Shown here piece by piece: positions 8,765 to 18,764 of a DNA stretch of 38,496 bases. A program made the translations under genes and the position numbers. Positions within the stretch are counted from its first letter, which is position 1; each line of letters starts with the position of its first letter. The notes below the pieces were generated by a model. The model searched no databases. It had not been told where the DNA came from and saw nothing but the letters and a program-made list of their open reading frames with translations. Location: the NCBI RefSeq assembly GCF_009696045.1, contig NZ_VUMT01000023.1:1-38496 (forward strand), in the 5' to 3' direction. Source of the DNA: Velocimicrobium porci (GTDB taxonomy: Bacteria; Bacillota; Clostridia; Lachnospirales; Lachnospiraceae).

Positions 8765-11700
8765 ATGGTATTTTTTGAAGTCTTTGATAATCTATCGGTT
8801 GGACAGGATTTACAAAAATTATTTGAAGATGTTGTTGTCGAACGTGTTGTAGCCTCTAGAAATCATCAGCGGCTTAAGGTATATTTGATGAGCAGGCGGT
8901 TAATTTCATATCAGAACTTGAAAAAGATGGAGTACCAGATGAAGAAGCAATTGTTCTCTGGTACTCCTGTTATGCTAATTTTTATTCTAAAATATGAATT
9001 GCCTGAAAGTTATACACCGGAAAAATTATTGCCAATTTATTTCGATAGTATTGTAGAAGAGTTTCGAGAGGAAAGTGTGATTGATGCTAATATTTTAAAA
9101 AGTGCAGAATGTCATTTTAAGGAAGAAACATTGATTCTTTCTTGTGAGGATAACTTTGTAATAAAGGAACGTTCTAAGATTATCAAACAAAAATTGGAAG
9201 CAATCTTTAATGAAAGATGTGGTTTCGGGATTCAAGTAGGATTTTCTTACTATGAAGCAGAGGAACAGGAAGCGGAAGAAGAGGTATTTGCGTATACACC
9301 TGTTAAAACATTAAATGATAGAAAAGAAACGAAAGAAAAAGAACGGAATAAAATACAAAACCAGAAAAATGAACAGCCCAAAAAATCGTTTGAAAAAGCA
9401 AAACGAAGTTTCCGAAAATTACCCGAGGATCCGGACATTATTTTCGGTCGTTCGTTTGATGGAGAATTGACTAAAATTGTTGATATTCAGGATGAGATTG
9501 GTGAGGTTGTCATCCATGGAAAAGTACTTAAAGTCGAGAGCCGGGAATTGAGAAATGAAAAAACAATTATTACTTTTTCTGTTACCGATTTTACAGATAC
9601 CATTTGCGGCAAGATTTTCTTGAAAAATGAACAGGTAGAAGACCTTTCAAAAGAACTGAAGGAAGGAAGCTTTGTTAAGTTAAAAGGAATGGCTTTGATG
9701 GATCGATACGATAGAGAAATTGGAATTAGTTCCATTGTGGGAATAAAAAAGATACCTGATTTTACAGTTCCGCGTATTGATCAAAGCAAAAAGAAACGTG
9801 TTGAGCTTCATGCACATACATTAATGAGTGATATGGATGCAGTTGTTGATCCAAAAACGCTGATAAAACGTGCAAAGTCATGGGGACATCAGGCGGTGGC
9901 AATTACCGATCATGGAGTTGTTCAGGCATTCCCGGATGCTAACCATGCTCTATCAAAAGATGATGATTTTAAAATTATTTATGGTTGTGAAGCATATCTT
10001 GTAGATGATTTAAAACAGATTGTAGAAATGGATCAAGGACAAACATTAGAGGATTCTTTTGTTGTGTTCGATTTAGAAACAACAGGATTTGGTCCGGTCA
10101 AAGACCGTATTATTGAAATTGGAGCGGTCAAGGTGGTAAATGGGAAAATTACAGACCGCTTTAGTACATTTGTAAATCCGGATATTCCGATTCCGTTTAA
10201 GATTGAGCAGTTAACTGGAATTAATGACGACATGGTACTTGATGCACCGATGATTGAAGAAGTTCTTCCTCAATTTTTAGAGTTTTGTGAGGGGTGTGTA
10301 CTAGTTGGTCATAATGCTCAATTTGACGTTGGATTTATTACACAAAAAGCAAAAATGCTTGGTATAGAAACTAATTTTACAGTTGTAGATACAGTAGGAA
10401 TGGCAAGAGCACTGCTTCCAGAATTAAATAAGTTTAAGTTAAATATTGTTGCGAAGGCACTTGATATTTCTTTAGAGAACCATCATAGAGCAGTTGATGA
10501 CGCCGGTGCGACTGCAGAAATCTTTTTAAAGCTTTCAGAGCGTTTAAAAGAGCAGAGGATTACGACTTTGGAAGGACTAAATAAGCTAAGTAAAGTTTCT
10601 GCTTCTGTTATAAAAAAAATGCCAACGTATCATGCTGTTATTTTAGCAAAAAATGATACGGGAAGAATGAATTTGTATCGACTGGTATCGTTAGCCCATA
10701 TTGATTATTATAGTAAACGTCCGCGTATTCCAAAAAGTGTATTTGAGGAAAATAGGGAGGGTCTTATTATTGGATCTGCCTGCGAGGCGGGGGAATTATA
10801 TCAGGCAATTTTACGGCAGCAGTCACAGGAGGAAATTGTTCGTCTTGTAAACTTTTATGATTATTTGGAAATCCAGCCTCTTGGGAATAATGAATTTATG
10901 ATTCGTTCGGACAAGTATGGTGATATTAACAGTGAAGAAGACTTAATTGAGATAAATAAAAAGATTGTCAAGTTAGGCGAAGAGTTTAATAAACCGGTTG
11001 TAGCAACCTGTGATGTGCATTTTTTGGATCCAGAAGATGAAGTTTATCGACGAATTATTATGGCAGGAAAAGGATTTAAAGATGCAGACCAGCAGGCACC
11101 ATTATATCTTCGTACAACTGAAGAAATGTTAGAAGAATTTTCTTACTTGGGAAAAGAAAAAGCCGAAGAGGTTGTTATAACCAATACGAATATGATTGCA
11201 GACATGATAGAAAAAATTGACCCGGTACGTCCGGATAAATGTCCACCGGTAATTGAAAATTCTGATGAAGATTTAAGAAAAATTTGTTATGACAAAGCAC
11301 ATTCGATGTATGGAGAAAAGCTTCCGAAAATTGTAGAGGAACGCTTGGAAAAAGAATTGAAGTCCATTATCAGTAATGGATTTGCCGTTATGTACATTAT
11401 TGCACAGAAGCTTGTTTGGAAGTCAAATGAAGATGGTTATTTAGTAGGTTCAAGGGGCTCTGTAGGTTCTTCTTTTGTTGCAACGATGTCTGGTATTACA
11501 GAAGTTAATCCGTTGCCGGCACATTATTATTGCACCAATTGTTTTTACTCTGACTTTGATTCCGAAGAAGTGAAGGCATATGCAGGGAAGTCAGGCTGTG
11601 ATATGCCGGATAAGTTGTGTCCGGTCTGTGGAAAACCATTAAATAAAGATGGGCATGAGATACCATTTGAAACATTTTTGGGCTTTTACGGAGATAAAGA

Positions 11701-13141
11701 ACCAGATATCGACCTTAACTTTTCAGGGGAATACCAAAGCCATGCCCACGACTATACAGAAGTAATCTTTGGAAAAGGTCAGACATTTCGTGCCGGAACA
11801 ATTGGCACTTTGGCAGAAAAAACGGCATATGGTTATGTACTTAAATATTATGAGGAACGGGAAATTCATAAACGGCGGGCAGAGATTGAACGGATTGTAG
11901 AAGGTTGTGTCGGTGTTCGAAGAACAACAGGTCAGCATCCGGGGGGAATCATAGTACTTCCAATTGGGGAAGAAATTTATTCCTTTACGCCGGTACAAAG
12001 ACCGGCGAATGATATGACAACTACAACGATTACAACACATTTTGATTATCATTCCATTGACCATAACTTATTAAAATTAGATATACTTGGACACGATGAT
12101 CCGACTATGATTCGTATGTTAGAAGACTTGACGGGAAAGGATGCAAAATCAATCCGCTTAGATGATGAGAAGGTGTTGTCTTTGTTTGACAATGCAAGTG
12201 CATTAAATATCAAGCCGGGAGATTTACCTGAGCTTGACCTTGGCAGTCTTGGTATCCCTGAATTTGGAACAGAATTTGTTATGCAGATGCTTCGGGATAC
12301 AAAGCCAAAGTCATTTTCGGATTTGGTGCGTATTTCTGGTCTTTCTCATGGAACGGATGTATGGTTAAATAATGCCCAGTATTTTATCAGTGAGGGAAAA
12401 TGTACCTTGTCAACTGCGATTTGTACACGTGATGACATTATGACATTTTTAATTCATACAGGAGTAGAGAATGGACTGGCATTTAAGATAATGGAGAGTG
12501 TCCGTAAGGGAAAAGGTTTAACACCGGATATGGAATCTGCAATGATTGACGCCGGTGTTCCAGATTGGTATATTGAATCTTGTAAACGAATCAAGTATAT
12601 GTTTCCAAAAGCACATGCAGCTGCTTATGTTATGATGGCATTTCGAATTGCATGGTTTAAAGTTTATGAGCCACTTGCCTATTATGCTGCTTATTACAGC
12701 ATCCGTGCGTCTGCTTTTAACTATGAATTAATGTGTCTTGGAAGAGAACGCTTAGAGATGTACATGGAAGATTATCGGAGGAGAAGTAATACACTTACTA
12801 AAAAGGAGCAGGATACTTATAAGGATATGAAAATTGTTCAGGAAATGTATGCAAGAGGATATGAATTTATGCCAATTGATATTTATAGCGCGAAGGCAAG
12901 TCACTTTCAGATTATAGACGGAAAGCTTATGCCGGCATTAAGCAGTATTGATGGTCTTGGAGATAAGGCAGCAGATGGTATTGTTGAAGCGGCAAAGCAA
13001 GGCAAGTTTTTATCAAGAGATGATTTTAAGCAACGCTGTAAAGTGAGTGGAACTGTAGTTGATTTAATGGCAGAGCTTGGACTTTTAGGTGATTTACCAC
13101 AGTCTAATCAAATGTCTTTAATGGATTTTCTGACAATATAG
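8765..13141 (+). CDS. polC: DNA polymerase III alpha subunit, PolC type
   Basis: Gram-positive replicative polymerase with built-in proofreading. The 1458-aa product contains, in order, an N-terminal region, an OB-fold (about 240-330), a split PHP domain starting at RVELHAHTLMSDMD (about 345), and a DEDDh 3'-5' exonuclease inserted at FVVFDLETTGF (about 434) with its closing HHRAVDDA motif. The polymerase domain follows, with the catalytic aspartates in PDIDLNF (about 979). A Cys-x2-Cys ... Cys-x2-Cys zinc site (YYCTNC and CPVCGKP, about 922-955) precedes the palm as in other PolC proteins. Length and architecture are complete. The start has AAGGAAG four bases upstream. Confidence 0.97.
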   Translation: MVFFEVFDNLSVGQDLQKLFEDVVVERVVASRNHQRLKVYLMSRRLISYQNLKKMEYQMKKQLFSGTPVMLIFILKYELPESYTPEKLLPIYFDSIVEEFREESVIDANILKSAECHFKEETLILSCEDNFVIKERSKIIKQKLEAIFNERCGFGIQVGFSYYEAEEQEAEEEVFAYTPVKTLNDRKETKEKERNKIQNQKNEQPKKSFEKAKRSFRKLPEDPDIIFGRSFDGELTKIVDIQDEIGEVVIHGKVLKVESRELRNEKTIITFSVTDFTDTICGKIFLKNEQVEDLSKELKEGSFVKLKGMALMDRYDREIGISSIVGIKKIPDFTVPRIDQSKKKRVELHAHTLMSDMDAVVDPKTLIKRAKSWGHQAVAITDHGVVQAFPDANHALSKDDDFKIIYGCEAYLVDDLKQIVEMDQGQTLEDSFVVFDLETTGFGPVKDRIIEIGAVKVVNGKITDRFSTFVNPDIPIPFKIEQLTGINDDMVLDAPMIEEVLPQFLEFCEGCVLVGHNAQFDVGFITQKAKMLGIETNFTVVDTVGMARALLPELNKFKLNIVAKALDISLENHHRAVDDAGATAEIFLKLSERLKEQRITTLEGLNKLSKVSASVIKKMPTYHAVILAKNDTGRMNLYRLVSLAHIDYYSKRPRIPKSVFEENREGLIIGSACEAGELYQAILRQQSQEEIVRLVNFYDYLEIQPLGNNEFMIRSDKYGDINSEEDLIEINKKIVKLGEEFNKPVVATCDVHFLDPEDEVYRRIIMAGKGFKDADQQAPLYLRTTEEMLEEFSYLGKEKAEEVVITNTNMIADMIEKIDPVRPDKCPPVIENSDEDLRKICYDKAHSMYGEKLPKIVEERLEKELKSIISNGFAVMYIIAQKLVWKSNEDGYLVGSRGSVGSSFVATMSGITEVNPLPAHYYCTNCFYSDFDSEEVKAYAGKSGCDMPDKLCPVCGKPLNKDGHEIPFETFLGFYGDKEPDIDLNFSGEYQSHAHDYTEVIFGKGQTFRAGTIGTLAEKTAYGYVLKYYEEREIHKRRAEIERIVEGCVGVRRTTGQHPGGIIVLPIGEEIYSFTPVQRPANDMTTTTITTHFDYHSIDHNLLKLDILGHDDPTMIRMLEDLTGKDAKSIRLDDEKVLSLFDNASALNIKPGDLPELDLGSLGIPEFGTEFVMQMLRDTKPKSFSDLVRISGLSHGTDVWLNNAQYFISEGKCTLSTAICTRDDIMTFLIHTGVENGLAFKIMESVRKGKGLTPDMESAMIDAGVPDWYIESCKRIKYMFPKAHAAAYVMMAFRIAWFKVYEPLAYYAAYYSIRASAFNYELMCLGRERLEMYMEDYRRRSNTLTKKEQDTYKDMKIVQEMYARGYEFMPIDIYSAKASHFQIIDGKLMPALSSIDGLGDKAADGIVEAAKQGKFLSRDDFKQRCKVSGTVVDLMAELGLLGDLPQSNQMSLMDFLTI

Positions 13142-13177
13142 CGTGTTGTAAATAATGTTGTTTAAAGGGGTGATTCA

Positions 13178-14242
13178 ATGGGCAATTTAATAAATTATAT
13201 TGAAACATATGGAACGTATTCATTTGAAGAAAGACCATTTAATGATATTGATAATTTGATTTTGTCACAATTATCTTACTTAAAATATGATGGAATTGTT
13301 CCGGGAATTTTAGAGAAGAAAAATGGAATTAAACTACTTGATATTTTAACGCATCCAGACAGATATAAAATGTTTACCGATGAACGTTATAAAGTAGTGA
13401 ATCGTTCTCTATTTGAAGCACTAGTCTTTAGCAGACGTTTTCAGACGATGCGATTAAACCATTATATACAAATAACAGATACTAAAAAAGAATCTCAGTT
13501 TTCAGCGGTTACCTTTTTTTTAGATGGAGGTAATATCTATCTCGCATATCGGGGAACAGATGAAACGATTGTTGGCTGGAAAGAAGATTTTAATATGGCA
13601 TTTCTTTCTCCGGTGCCGGCTCAGGAAGAGGGTCTAAAATACTTGAATTTGGTTGGGAAAAAGTTAAAACAGCCATTTTTTGTAGGAGGTCATTCTAAAG
13701 GAGGAAATATTGCAGTCTATGCATCTATGAAATGTGAGCCGGCGATAAAAGAAAAAATTCGGGCAATTTATAACAATGATGGTCCGGGGTTTCGAAAGGA
13801 AGTATTTGATGAAAAGGGATTTGAGCAGATAAAAGATAAGCTGATTAAACTTGTTCCTCAGTCGTCATTGATTGGAATGTTGTTACAAAATCAAGAAGAA
13901 TATCAAGTAATAAGAAGTACGGGTAAAGGTGGAATTGGTCAGCATGACCCATTTACATGGGAAATAAAGGATGATTCCTTTATCTTTGTTGAGGATATTG
14001 ATAAAGGGCATAAACGATTGAATGAACGTTTAAATGAATGGGTTGCCGGATTAGATGAGAAACAGATAAAGACATTTGTAGATACGCTATATCAGCTGAT
14101 TTCTATTACGGAAGCAAATACACTGATGGATTTGTCAGACGAATGGAAAGATAATGCGATTAAGATTGCCGGTGCCTTTAAAGATGTTGATGGTGAAACA
14201 AAAAGGGTATTAAAAGATATTATTGCTGCTTTGTTTTTATAA
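13178..14242 (+). CDS. DUF2974 (Mbeg1-like) alpha/beta-hydrolase family protein
   Basis: The 354-aa protein resembles the DUF2974 lipase-like family. A nucleophile elbow GGHSKGGN (Ser near residue 171) follows YLAYRGTDETIVGWKEDFNMAF, the typical strand-oxyanion region of class-3-lipase folds, and a later D/H-rich part could supply the other catalytic residues. No signal peptide or membrane helix is obvious, so it is probably cytoplasmic. The natural substrate is unknown for the family. It begins 36 bp after polC behind AAAGGGG and may be transcribed with it; the shared terminator at 14243-14283 ends the unit. Confidence 0.8.
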   Translation: MGNLINYIETYGTYSFEERPFNDIDNLILSQLSYLKYDGIVPGILEKKNGIKLLDILTHPDRYKMFTDERYKVVNRSLFEALVFSRRFQTMRLNHYIQITDTKKESQFSAVTFFLDGGNIYLAYRGTDETIVGWKEDFNMAFLSPVPAQEEGLKYLNLVGKKLKQPFFVGGHSKGGNIAVYASMKCEPAIKEKIRAIYNNDGPGFRKEVFDEKGFEQIKDKLIKLVPQSSLIGMLLQNQEEYQVIRSTGKGGIGQHDPFTWEIKDDSFIFVEDIDKGHKRLNERLNEWVAGLDEKQIKTFVDTLYQLISITEANTLMDLSDEWKDNAIKIAGAFKDVDGETKRVLKDIIAALFL

Positions 14243-14283
14243 AAAAGAGAAGCCAACGGCAGAATGTTGGCTTCTCTTTTTTT
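14243..14283. terminator. Bidirectional Rho-independent terminator
   Basis: AAAAGAGAAGCCAAC (14243-14257) pairs perfectly with GTTGGCTTCTCTTTT (14266-14280) around an 8-nt loop, with A-runs on one side and T-runs on the other. It lies between the convergent DUF2974 and adhE genes and can serve both. Confidence 0.88.
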
Positions 14284-14309
14284 CTATAGTTAAAAGAATG
14301 TACTATATA

Positions 14310-16928
14310 CTATTTTAAATTTTTTGGAACATTTCCTTTTCCATAGTAAGCAATTAAGTATAATTCCTTTAATTCGGATACTAATGGTAAACGTGGGTTA
14401 GCAGTTGTACACTGATCGCTGAATGCCAAATCAGATAAATCATCAACTTTTGCTAAGAATTCTTTTTCATCAATGCCGTATTCTTTTAATGTAGCAGGGA
14501 TTTCTAAGTATTCATTCATTTCTTCTACTTTCTTTGCTAACATTTCTACCGCATCGTCATTGTTCTTAGGATTAAAACCAAGTTTTTTCATTAAAGCGAA
14601 AATTTTATCTCCAACGATATAGCTTTCATATTTTGGCCATGATGTAAATTTAGTTGGATTTGCTACTCCGTTATAACGAACTACATGTGGAAGTAAGATA
14701 GCATTTGCACATCCATGAGGAATATGGAATTCTCCACCAAGCTTATGAGCTAAAGAGTGGTTGATTCCAAGGAAAGCATTTGTAAATGCCATACCGGCCA
14801 TAGTAGAAGCATTATGCATTTTTTCGCGGGCTAATGGATCACTAGCACCTTTGTCATAAGAATCTTTTAGGTAAGTAAATACCATTTCGATTGCGTGAAT
14901 TGCAAGAGCATCGGTGTAATCAGAAGCTAAAATAGAAATATAAGCCTCAATAGCATGTGTTAATACATCCATACCAGTCCATGCTGTAGATTTCTTAGGA
15001 ACACTCATTACAAATTCAGGGTCAATGATTGCTACATCCGGAGTTAATTCATAATCCGCTAATGGATATTTTTTATTTTCTTTTTTATCAGAAATAACAG
15101 CGAAAGAAGTAACCTCAGAGCCTGTACCGGATGTTGTTGGAATTGCAACTAATTTTGCTTTCTTTCCTAACTGAGGGAATTTATAAGCACGTTTTCTGAT
15201 ATCTAAGAATTTAAGTGACATGTTCTTGAAATCAGCTTCTGGGTTTTCATAGAATAACCACATACCTTTTGCAGCATCGATTGCAGAACCACCACCAAGT
15301 GCGATAACAACGTCTGGTTGGAACTGGTTCATGGATTCAACACCCTTCATAATTGTTTCTAAGGATGGATCTGGTTCAACCTGATCAAAGATTTCACAAT
15401 GAACATAGTCTTCACGTTTTCTTAATTGGTAAAGAACTTTATTTACATAACCTAATTGTGTCATAGCAGGGTCAGTAACGATAAATGCCTTTGTGATATT
15501 TGGCATTTTAGCAAGATAACTTGTAGAACCTGCTTCAAAATAAATTTTACTTGGTACTTTAAACCACTGCATATTTACTCTCCTCTTTGCTACACGCTTT
15601 ACGTTTACTAAGTCTACAACAGATACGTTATGAGTTGTAGAGTTACCACCGTAAGAACCACAGCCAAGAGTTAAGGATGGCATGTTTGTATTGTAAAGGT
15701 CACCGATTGCACCGTGTGTAGATGGTGAATTTACAAGAATACGTCCAGTTTTCATACGGTTTGAAAATTCTGTAATTACTTCTTGATTTGTAGAATGGAT
15801 TGCAGAAGAGTGGCCCATACCTCCATTTGCAAGCATTTGTTCACATAATGTAAATCCTTCTTCTACATCTTTTGCTTTTAATACAGCAAGTACCGGAGAT
15901 AATTTTTCTTTAGAAAGTGGATATTTTGGACCTACTCCATCAATTTCACAACATAACACTTTTGTGTCAGCAGGAATATCGAATCCGGCAAGTTTAGCAA
16001 TATATGCAGGTGATTTTCCAACAATATCAGGATTTACAGAACCTTTTTCTAAATTAATAACAACAGGTTCTAATTTTTTTACCTGTTCTTTTGTTGCGAA
16101 ATAGCAACCGGCTTTTTTCATTAAATCAATTACTTCTTTATATACAGGAGCTTCAATAATAGCGGCCTGTTCAGAAGCACAAATCATACCATTATCAAAT
16201 GATTTGGAAAGAACTAAATCGTTTACTGCTCTTTTCAATACAGCTGTCTTTTCGATAAAGCATGGTACATTACCAGGTCCAACACCAAGTGCAGGTTTTC
16301 CACAAGAATAAGCTGCTTTTACCATTCCAGGACCACCGGTAGCAAGAATCAATGCAACACCAGGGTGATTCATTAATGTGTTTGTAGCTTCAATGGATGG
16401 ATATTCAATCCACTGGATACAGTTTTCTGGCGCACCAGCTTTGATTGCTGCATCTAATAATGTTTTTGCAGCAGCAGCAGAGCATTTTTGTGCATTTGGA
16501 TGGAATCCAAAGATAATTGGATTACCGGTTTTAATACAAGAAATACTCTTAAACATAGTAGTAGAAGTTGGATTTGTTACTGGAGTAACACCAGCTACAA
16601 TACCAACTGGTTCAGCAACTGTCATATAATCTTCTTCTTCATTATCTTCTATAATACCAACTGTTTTTTGATATTTGATAGAATGCCAGATATATTCGGT
16701 TGCAAAAATATTTTTTGTAATTTTATCCTCATAAATACCACGACCAGTTTCTTCGACAGCCATTTTAGCAAGTTCTTGTTGTTTTGCTAGACCAGCTAAA
16801 GCCATTTCATGAACGATGTTATCAATTGTTTCCTGATCTAATTTCTTCAATTCCTGTAAAGCAACTTGTGCTTTTTTCACAAGCTCATCAACATGTTCTT
16901 GTGGGGTTGGTTGTTTCTTTTCTGCCAT
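14310..16928 (-). CDS. adhE: Bifunctional acetaldehyde-CoA / alcohol dehydrogenase
   Basis: Reduces acetyl-CoA to acetaldehyde and then ethanol, reoxidising two NADH in fermentation; family members form large cytoplasmic spirosomes. The N-terminal aldehyde dehydrogenase half (to about residue 440) has the catalytic Cys in NGMICASEQAA and a glycine-rich ALATGGPGMVKAAY region. The C-terminal iron alcohol dehydrogenase half has ALGGGSAIDAAKG and the metal-binding GINHSLAHKLGGEFHIPHG. The frame continues 15 codons further upstream, but AGGAGG nine bases before ATG 16928 fixes the start, giving 872 aa, a normal AdhE length. The promoter and two Rex-like operators lie just upstream. Confidence 0.96.
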   Translation of the reverse strand: MAEKKQPTPQEHVDELVKKAQVALQELKKLDQETIDNIVHEMALAGLAKQQELAKMAVEETGRGIYEDKITKNIFATEYIWHSIKYQKTVGIIEDNEEEDYMTVAEPVGIVAGVTPVTNPTSTTMFKSISCIKTGNPIIFGFHPNAQKCSAAAAKTLLDAAIKAGAPENCIQWIEYPSIEATNTLMNHPGVALILATGGPGMVKAAYSCGKPALGVGPGNVPCFIEKTAVLKRAVNDLVLSKSFDNGMICASEQAAIIEAPVYKEVIDLMKKAGCYFATKEQVKKLEPVVINLEKGSVNPDIVGKSPAYIAKLAGFDIPADTKVLCCEIDGVGPKYPLSKEKLSPVLAVLKAKDVEEGFTLCEQMLANGGMGHSSAIHSTNQEVITEFSNRMKTGRILVNSPSTHGAIGDLYNTNMPSLTLGCGSYGGNSTTHNVSVVDLVNVKRVAKRRVNMQWFKVPSKIYFEAGSTSYLAKMPNITKAFIVTDPAMTQLGYVNKVLYQLRKREDYVHCEIFDQVEPDPSLETIMKGVESMNQFQPDVVIALGGGSAIDAAKGMWLFYENPEADFKNMSLKFLDIRKRAYKFPQLGKKAKLVAIPTTSGTGSEVTSFAVISDKKENKKYPLADYELTPDVAIIDPEFVMSVPKKSTAWTGMDVLTHAIEAYISILASDYTDALAIHAIEMVFTYLKDSYDKGASDPLAREKMHNASTMAGMAFTNAFLGINHSLAHKLGGEFHIPHGCANAILLPHVVRYNGVANPTKFTSWPKYESYIVGDKIFALMKKLGFNPKNNDDAVEMLAKKVEEMNEYLEIPATLKEYGIDEKEFLAKVDDLSDLAFSDQCTTANPRLPLVSELKELYLIAYYGKGNVPKNLK

Positions 16929-16952
16929 AGTACATATCCTCCTAAAATTTAG

Positions 16953-16968
16953 CGTTAAAAAAATAACG
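16953..16968 (-). promoter_or_regulatory. Rex-like operator 1 upstream of adhE
   Basis: A perfect 16-bp palindromic frame CGTTA-N6-TAACG lies in the adhE 5' leader. Rex, the NADH/NAD+ sensor of Gram-positive bacteria, binds sites of the form TTGTTAA-N4-TTAACAA. The core GTTA...TAAC and its spacing agree, while the outer bases deviate. Assignment to Rex is an inference from the site and from adhE being a standard Rex target. Confidence 0.5.
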
Positions 16969-16972
16969 AACA

Positions 16973-16990
16973 TTGTTAAAAAAATAACTT
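16973..16990 (-). promoter_or_regulatory. Rex-like operator 2 at the adhE transcription start
   Basis: TTGTTA-N6-TAACTT has the left half of the Rex consensus intact and a partial right half. It directly abuts the predicted +1 (about 16993) and is spaced about two helical turns from operator 1, so a bound repressor would block initiation. Confidence 0.5.
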
Positions 16991-16999
16991 ACGCTATTT

Positions 17000-17028
17000 A
17001 GTATATCATTAGAAAAATTTCTTGTAAA
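17000..17028 (-). promoter_or_regulatory. Sigma-A promoter of adhE
   Basis: On the minus strand TTTACA (17028-17023), a 17-bp spacer and TATACT (17005-17000) match the vegetative consensus well. The predicted start falls about seven bases downstream, next to the operator pair. Confidence 0.7.
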
Positions 17029-17143
17029 GTTTTTTTTTATAAAAAATCATATTTTTTTGAAAAATTGTTAAATTTATCTATATTTATTCGGATATTTGGA
17101 AAAAATTCAGCAAAAAGATGGGTTATAATCAAGAGAAAAATGG

Positions 17144-17171
17144 TTGATTTCTTGTCAAGATGTGTTAGAAT
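17144..17171 (+). promoter_or_regulatory. Candidate promoter of the [FeFe] hydrogenase gene
   Basis: TTGATT (17144-17149), a 16-bp spacer and TAGAAT (17166-17171) lie 55 bp upstream of the start codon. A TATAAT at 17124-17129 is an alternative -10 without a clear -35. No convincing Rex palindrome is seen on this side of the divergent region. Confidence 0.4.
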
Positions 17172-17226
17172 AAATCGGGAAATTGAAATTAGAATAAAAA
17201 ATGTTGTGTTTGTCAAGGAGGTAACA

Positions 17227-18687
17227 ATGCTGAAAGAAGATTCAACAATTGGAAACATAAAGCATGAAGTGCTTAGAAAAGTTGCAAAATATACATATCA
17301 AGGAGCACTGGAAGAAAATATAGATAAAATTCCATTTGAAATAATACCGGGACCACAGGCAAACTTCCGATGTTGTATTTATAAAGAAAGAGAAATTATC
17401 AGACAGCGTATTAAACTGGCTAAGGGAGAACGTTTATCAGGTGATAAAGAGGATAAAAATGTAGTCCAGGTTATTTCTTCTGCTTGTGAAGGATGTCCGA
17501 TTACACGTTTTGTTGTAACTGATAACTGCCAGAAATGTATGAGCAAGAAATGTCAGCAGTCTTGTAATTTTGGGGCAATTTCAATGTTGCGTGACAGAGC
17601 TTATATTGATCCCCATAAATGTAAGGAGTGTGGTAAATGTTCAAAGGCCTGTCCATATAATGCAATTGCAGACTTAATGCGTCCATGTAAGAGAAGCTGT
17701 CCGGTAAATGCAATTAGTATGGACGAAAACCATATTGTTGTCATTGATAAGAAGAAATGTATTCAATGCGGTTCTTGCATTAAAGATTGTCCATTTGGAG
17801 CAATTGGGGATGTTTCTAGTTTGGTCGATGTGATAAATGAGCTGAACAGGAAAGACAAAAAAGTATATGCAATGGTAGCTCCAGCCGGAGAAGGACAGTT
17901 TGGAGCAGATGTGCCAATGGGGGCACTGAGAGAAGCGATAAAAGCCTTGGGGTTTGAAGATATGTATGAAGTGGCTCTTGGCGGCGATTTAGTTGCTGAC
18001 AGTGAGGCTAAAGAATGGGCGGAAGCATATAAGGAAGAGAAAAAAATGACAACTTCCTGTTGTCCTGCTTTTGTCAATATGATACGGATTCATTTTCCAC
18101 AGCTTCTGAATAATATGTCAACAACAGTTTCACCAATGGCTTCTGTTTCTAGAATGATTAAAAAAATGGACGAGGAAGCAATTACCGTGTTTATAGGACC
18201 GTGCATTGCGAAAAAGTCAGAAATAGTTGATGAATCTGTTAAAGAAAATGCGGATTATGTGTTAACATTTGAGGAATTAGATGCTATGTTCCACGCAAGA
18301 AAAGTAAATCCGGCAGATTATAGTTGTGAGCTTCAGCAGGGAAGTATATATGGCAAACGTTTTGGTAATGCGGGAGGTGTTACTAAAGCGGTAGAAGAAG
18401 CATTAAAAGAACATGGTGAAGAGCTTTCAATAAGAGTCCGTCAATGTAGTGGTGCAGCCGAATGTAAAAAGGCACTTACTTTATTAAAAGCAGGTCGTCT
18501 GCCAGAAGACTTTATTGAAGGTATGGCCTGTGAGGGAGGTTGTGTAAACGGACCGGGTAGTGTTCGACCAGAGCTGTTAGCTAAAAAAGATAGAGAAACA
18601 TTACTTTCCCAGGCAGATGGCAGAAAAATTGTGCCTACAATAGAACCTTATCAGGAAAAATATGAATTTTCAATGCATCGAAAATAA
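17227..18687 (+). CDS. Monomeric [FeFe] hydrogenase, group-B-like
   Basis: Iron hydrogenase that interconverts protons and H2 with low-potential electrons, probably from ferredoxin. The N-terminal half carries ferredoxin-type 4Fe-4S motifs: CQKCMSKKCQQSC, CKECGKCSKACPYNAI followed by PCKRSCPVNAI, and CIQCGSCIKDCPFGAI. The catalytic half has the three H-cluster motifs as TSCCPAF (L1), GPCIAKKSE (L2) and MACEGGCVNGPG (L3). These differ from group A (TSCCPGW, MPCxxKxxE, GGCxxGGG) and resemble group B enzymes. The frame is open from 17065, but AAGGAGGT before ATG 17227 gives the credible 486-aa product. It diverges from adhE, so two electron sinks share a control region. Confidence 0.9.
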   Translation: MLKEDSTIGNIKHEVLRKVAKYTYQGALEENIDKIPFEIIPGPQANFRCCIYKEREIIRQRIKLAKGERLSGDKEDKNVVQVISSACEGCPITRFVVTDNCQKCMSKKCQQSCNFGAISMLRDRAYIDPHKCKECGKCSKACPYNAIADLMRPCKRSCPVNAISMDENHIVVIDKKKCIQCGSCIKDCPFGAIGDVSSLVDVINELNRKDKKVYAMVAPAGEGQFGADVPMGALREAIKALGFEDMYEVALGGDLVADSEAKEWAEAYKEEKKMTTSCCPAFVNMIRIHFPQLLNNMSTTVSPMASVSRMIKKMDEEAITVFIGPCIAKKSEIVDESVKENADYVLTFEELDAMFHARKVNPADYSCELQQGSIYGKRFGNAGGVTKAVEEALKEHGEELSIRVRQCSGAAECKKALTLLKAGRLPEDFIEGMACEGGCVNGPGSVRPELLAKKDRETLLSQADGRKIVPTIEPYQEKYEFSMHRK

Positions 18688-18724
18688 GACGTTATAAATT
18701 AAAAATTGTTTGTAATAGTATATG

Positions 18725-18764
18725 AGGATTTAGGCAAGAAAAGGCTTGCTTAAATCCTTTTTCT
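18725..18764 (+). terminator. Rho-independent terminator after the hydrogenase gene
   Basis: A 14-bp stem (18725-18738 with 18745-18758, one G-T pair) with loop AAAAGG is followed by TTTTCT. It lies 38 bp past the hydrogenase stop. Confidence 0.85.

Noticed and set aside
16929-16973. 15-codon N-terminal extension of AdhE
   Set aside because: It would start inside the Rex-like operator region; the AGGAGG site points to ATG 16928.
17065-17226. 54-codon N-terminal extension of the hydrogenase
   Set aside because: It overlaps the promoter region and lacks a ribosome site; AAGGAGGT precedes ATG 17227.
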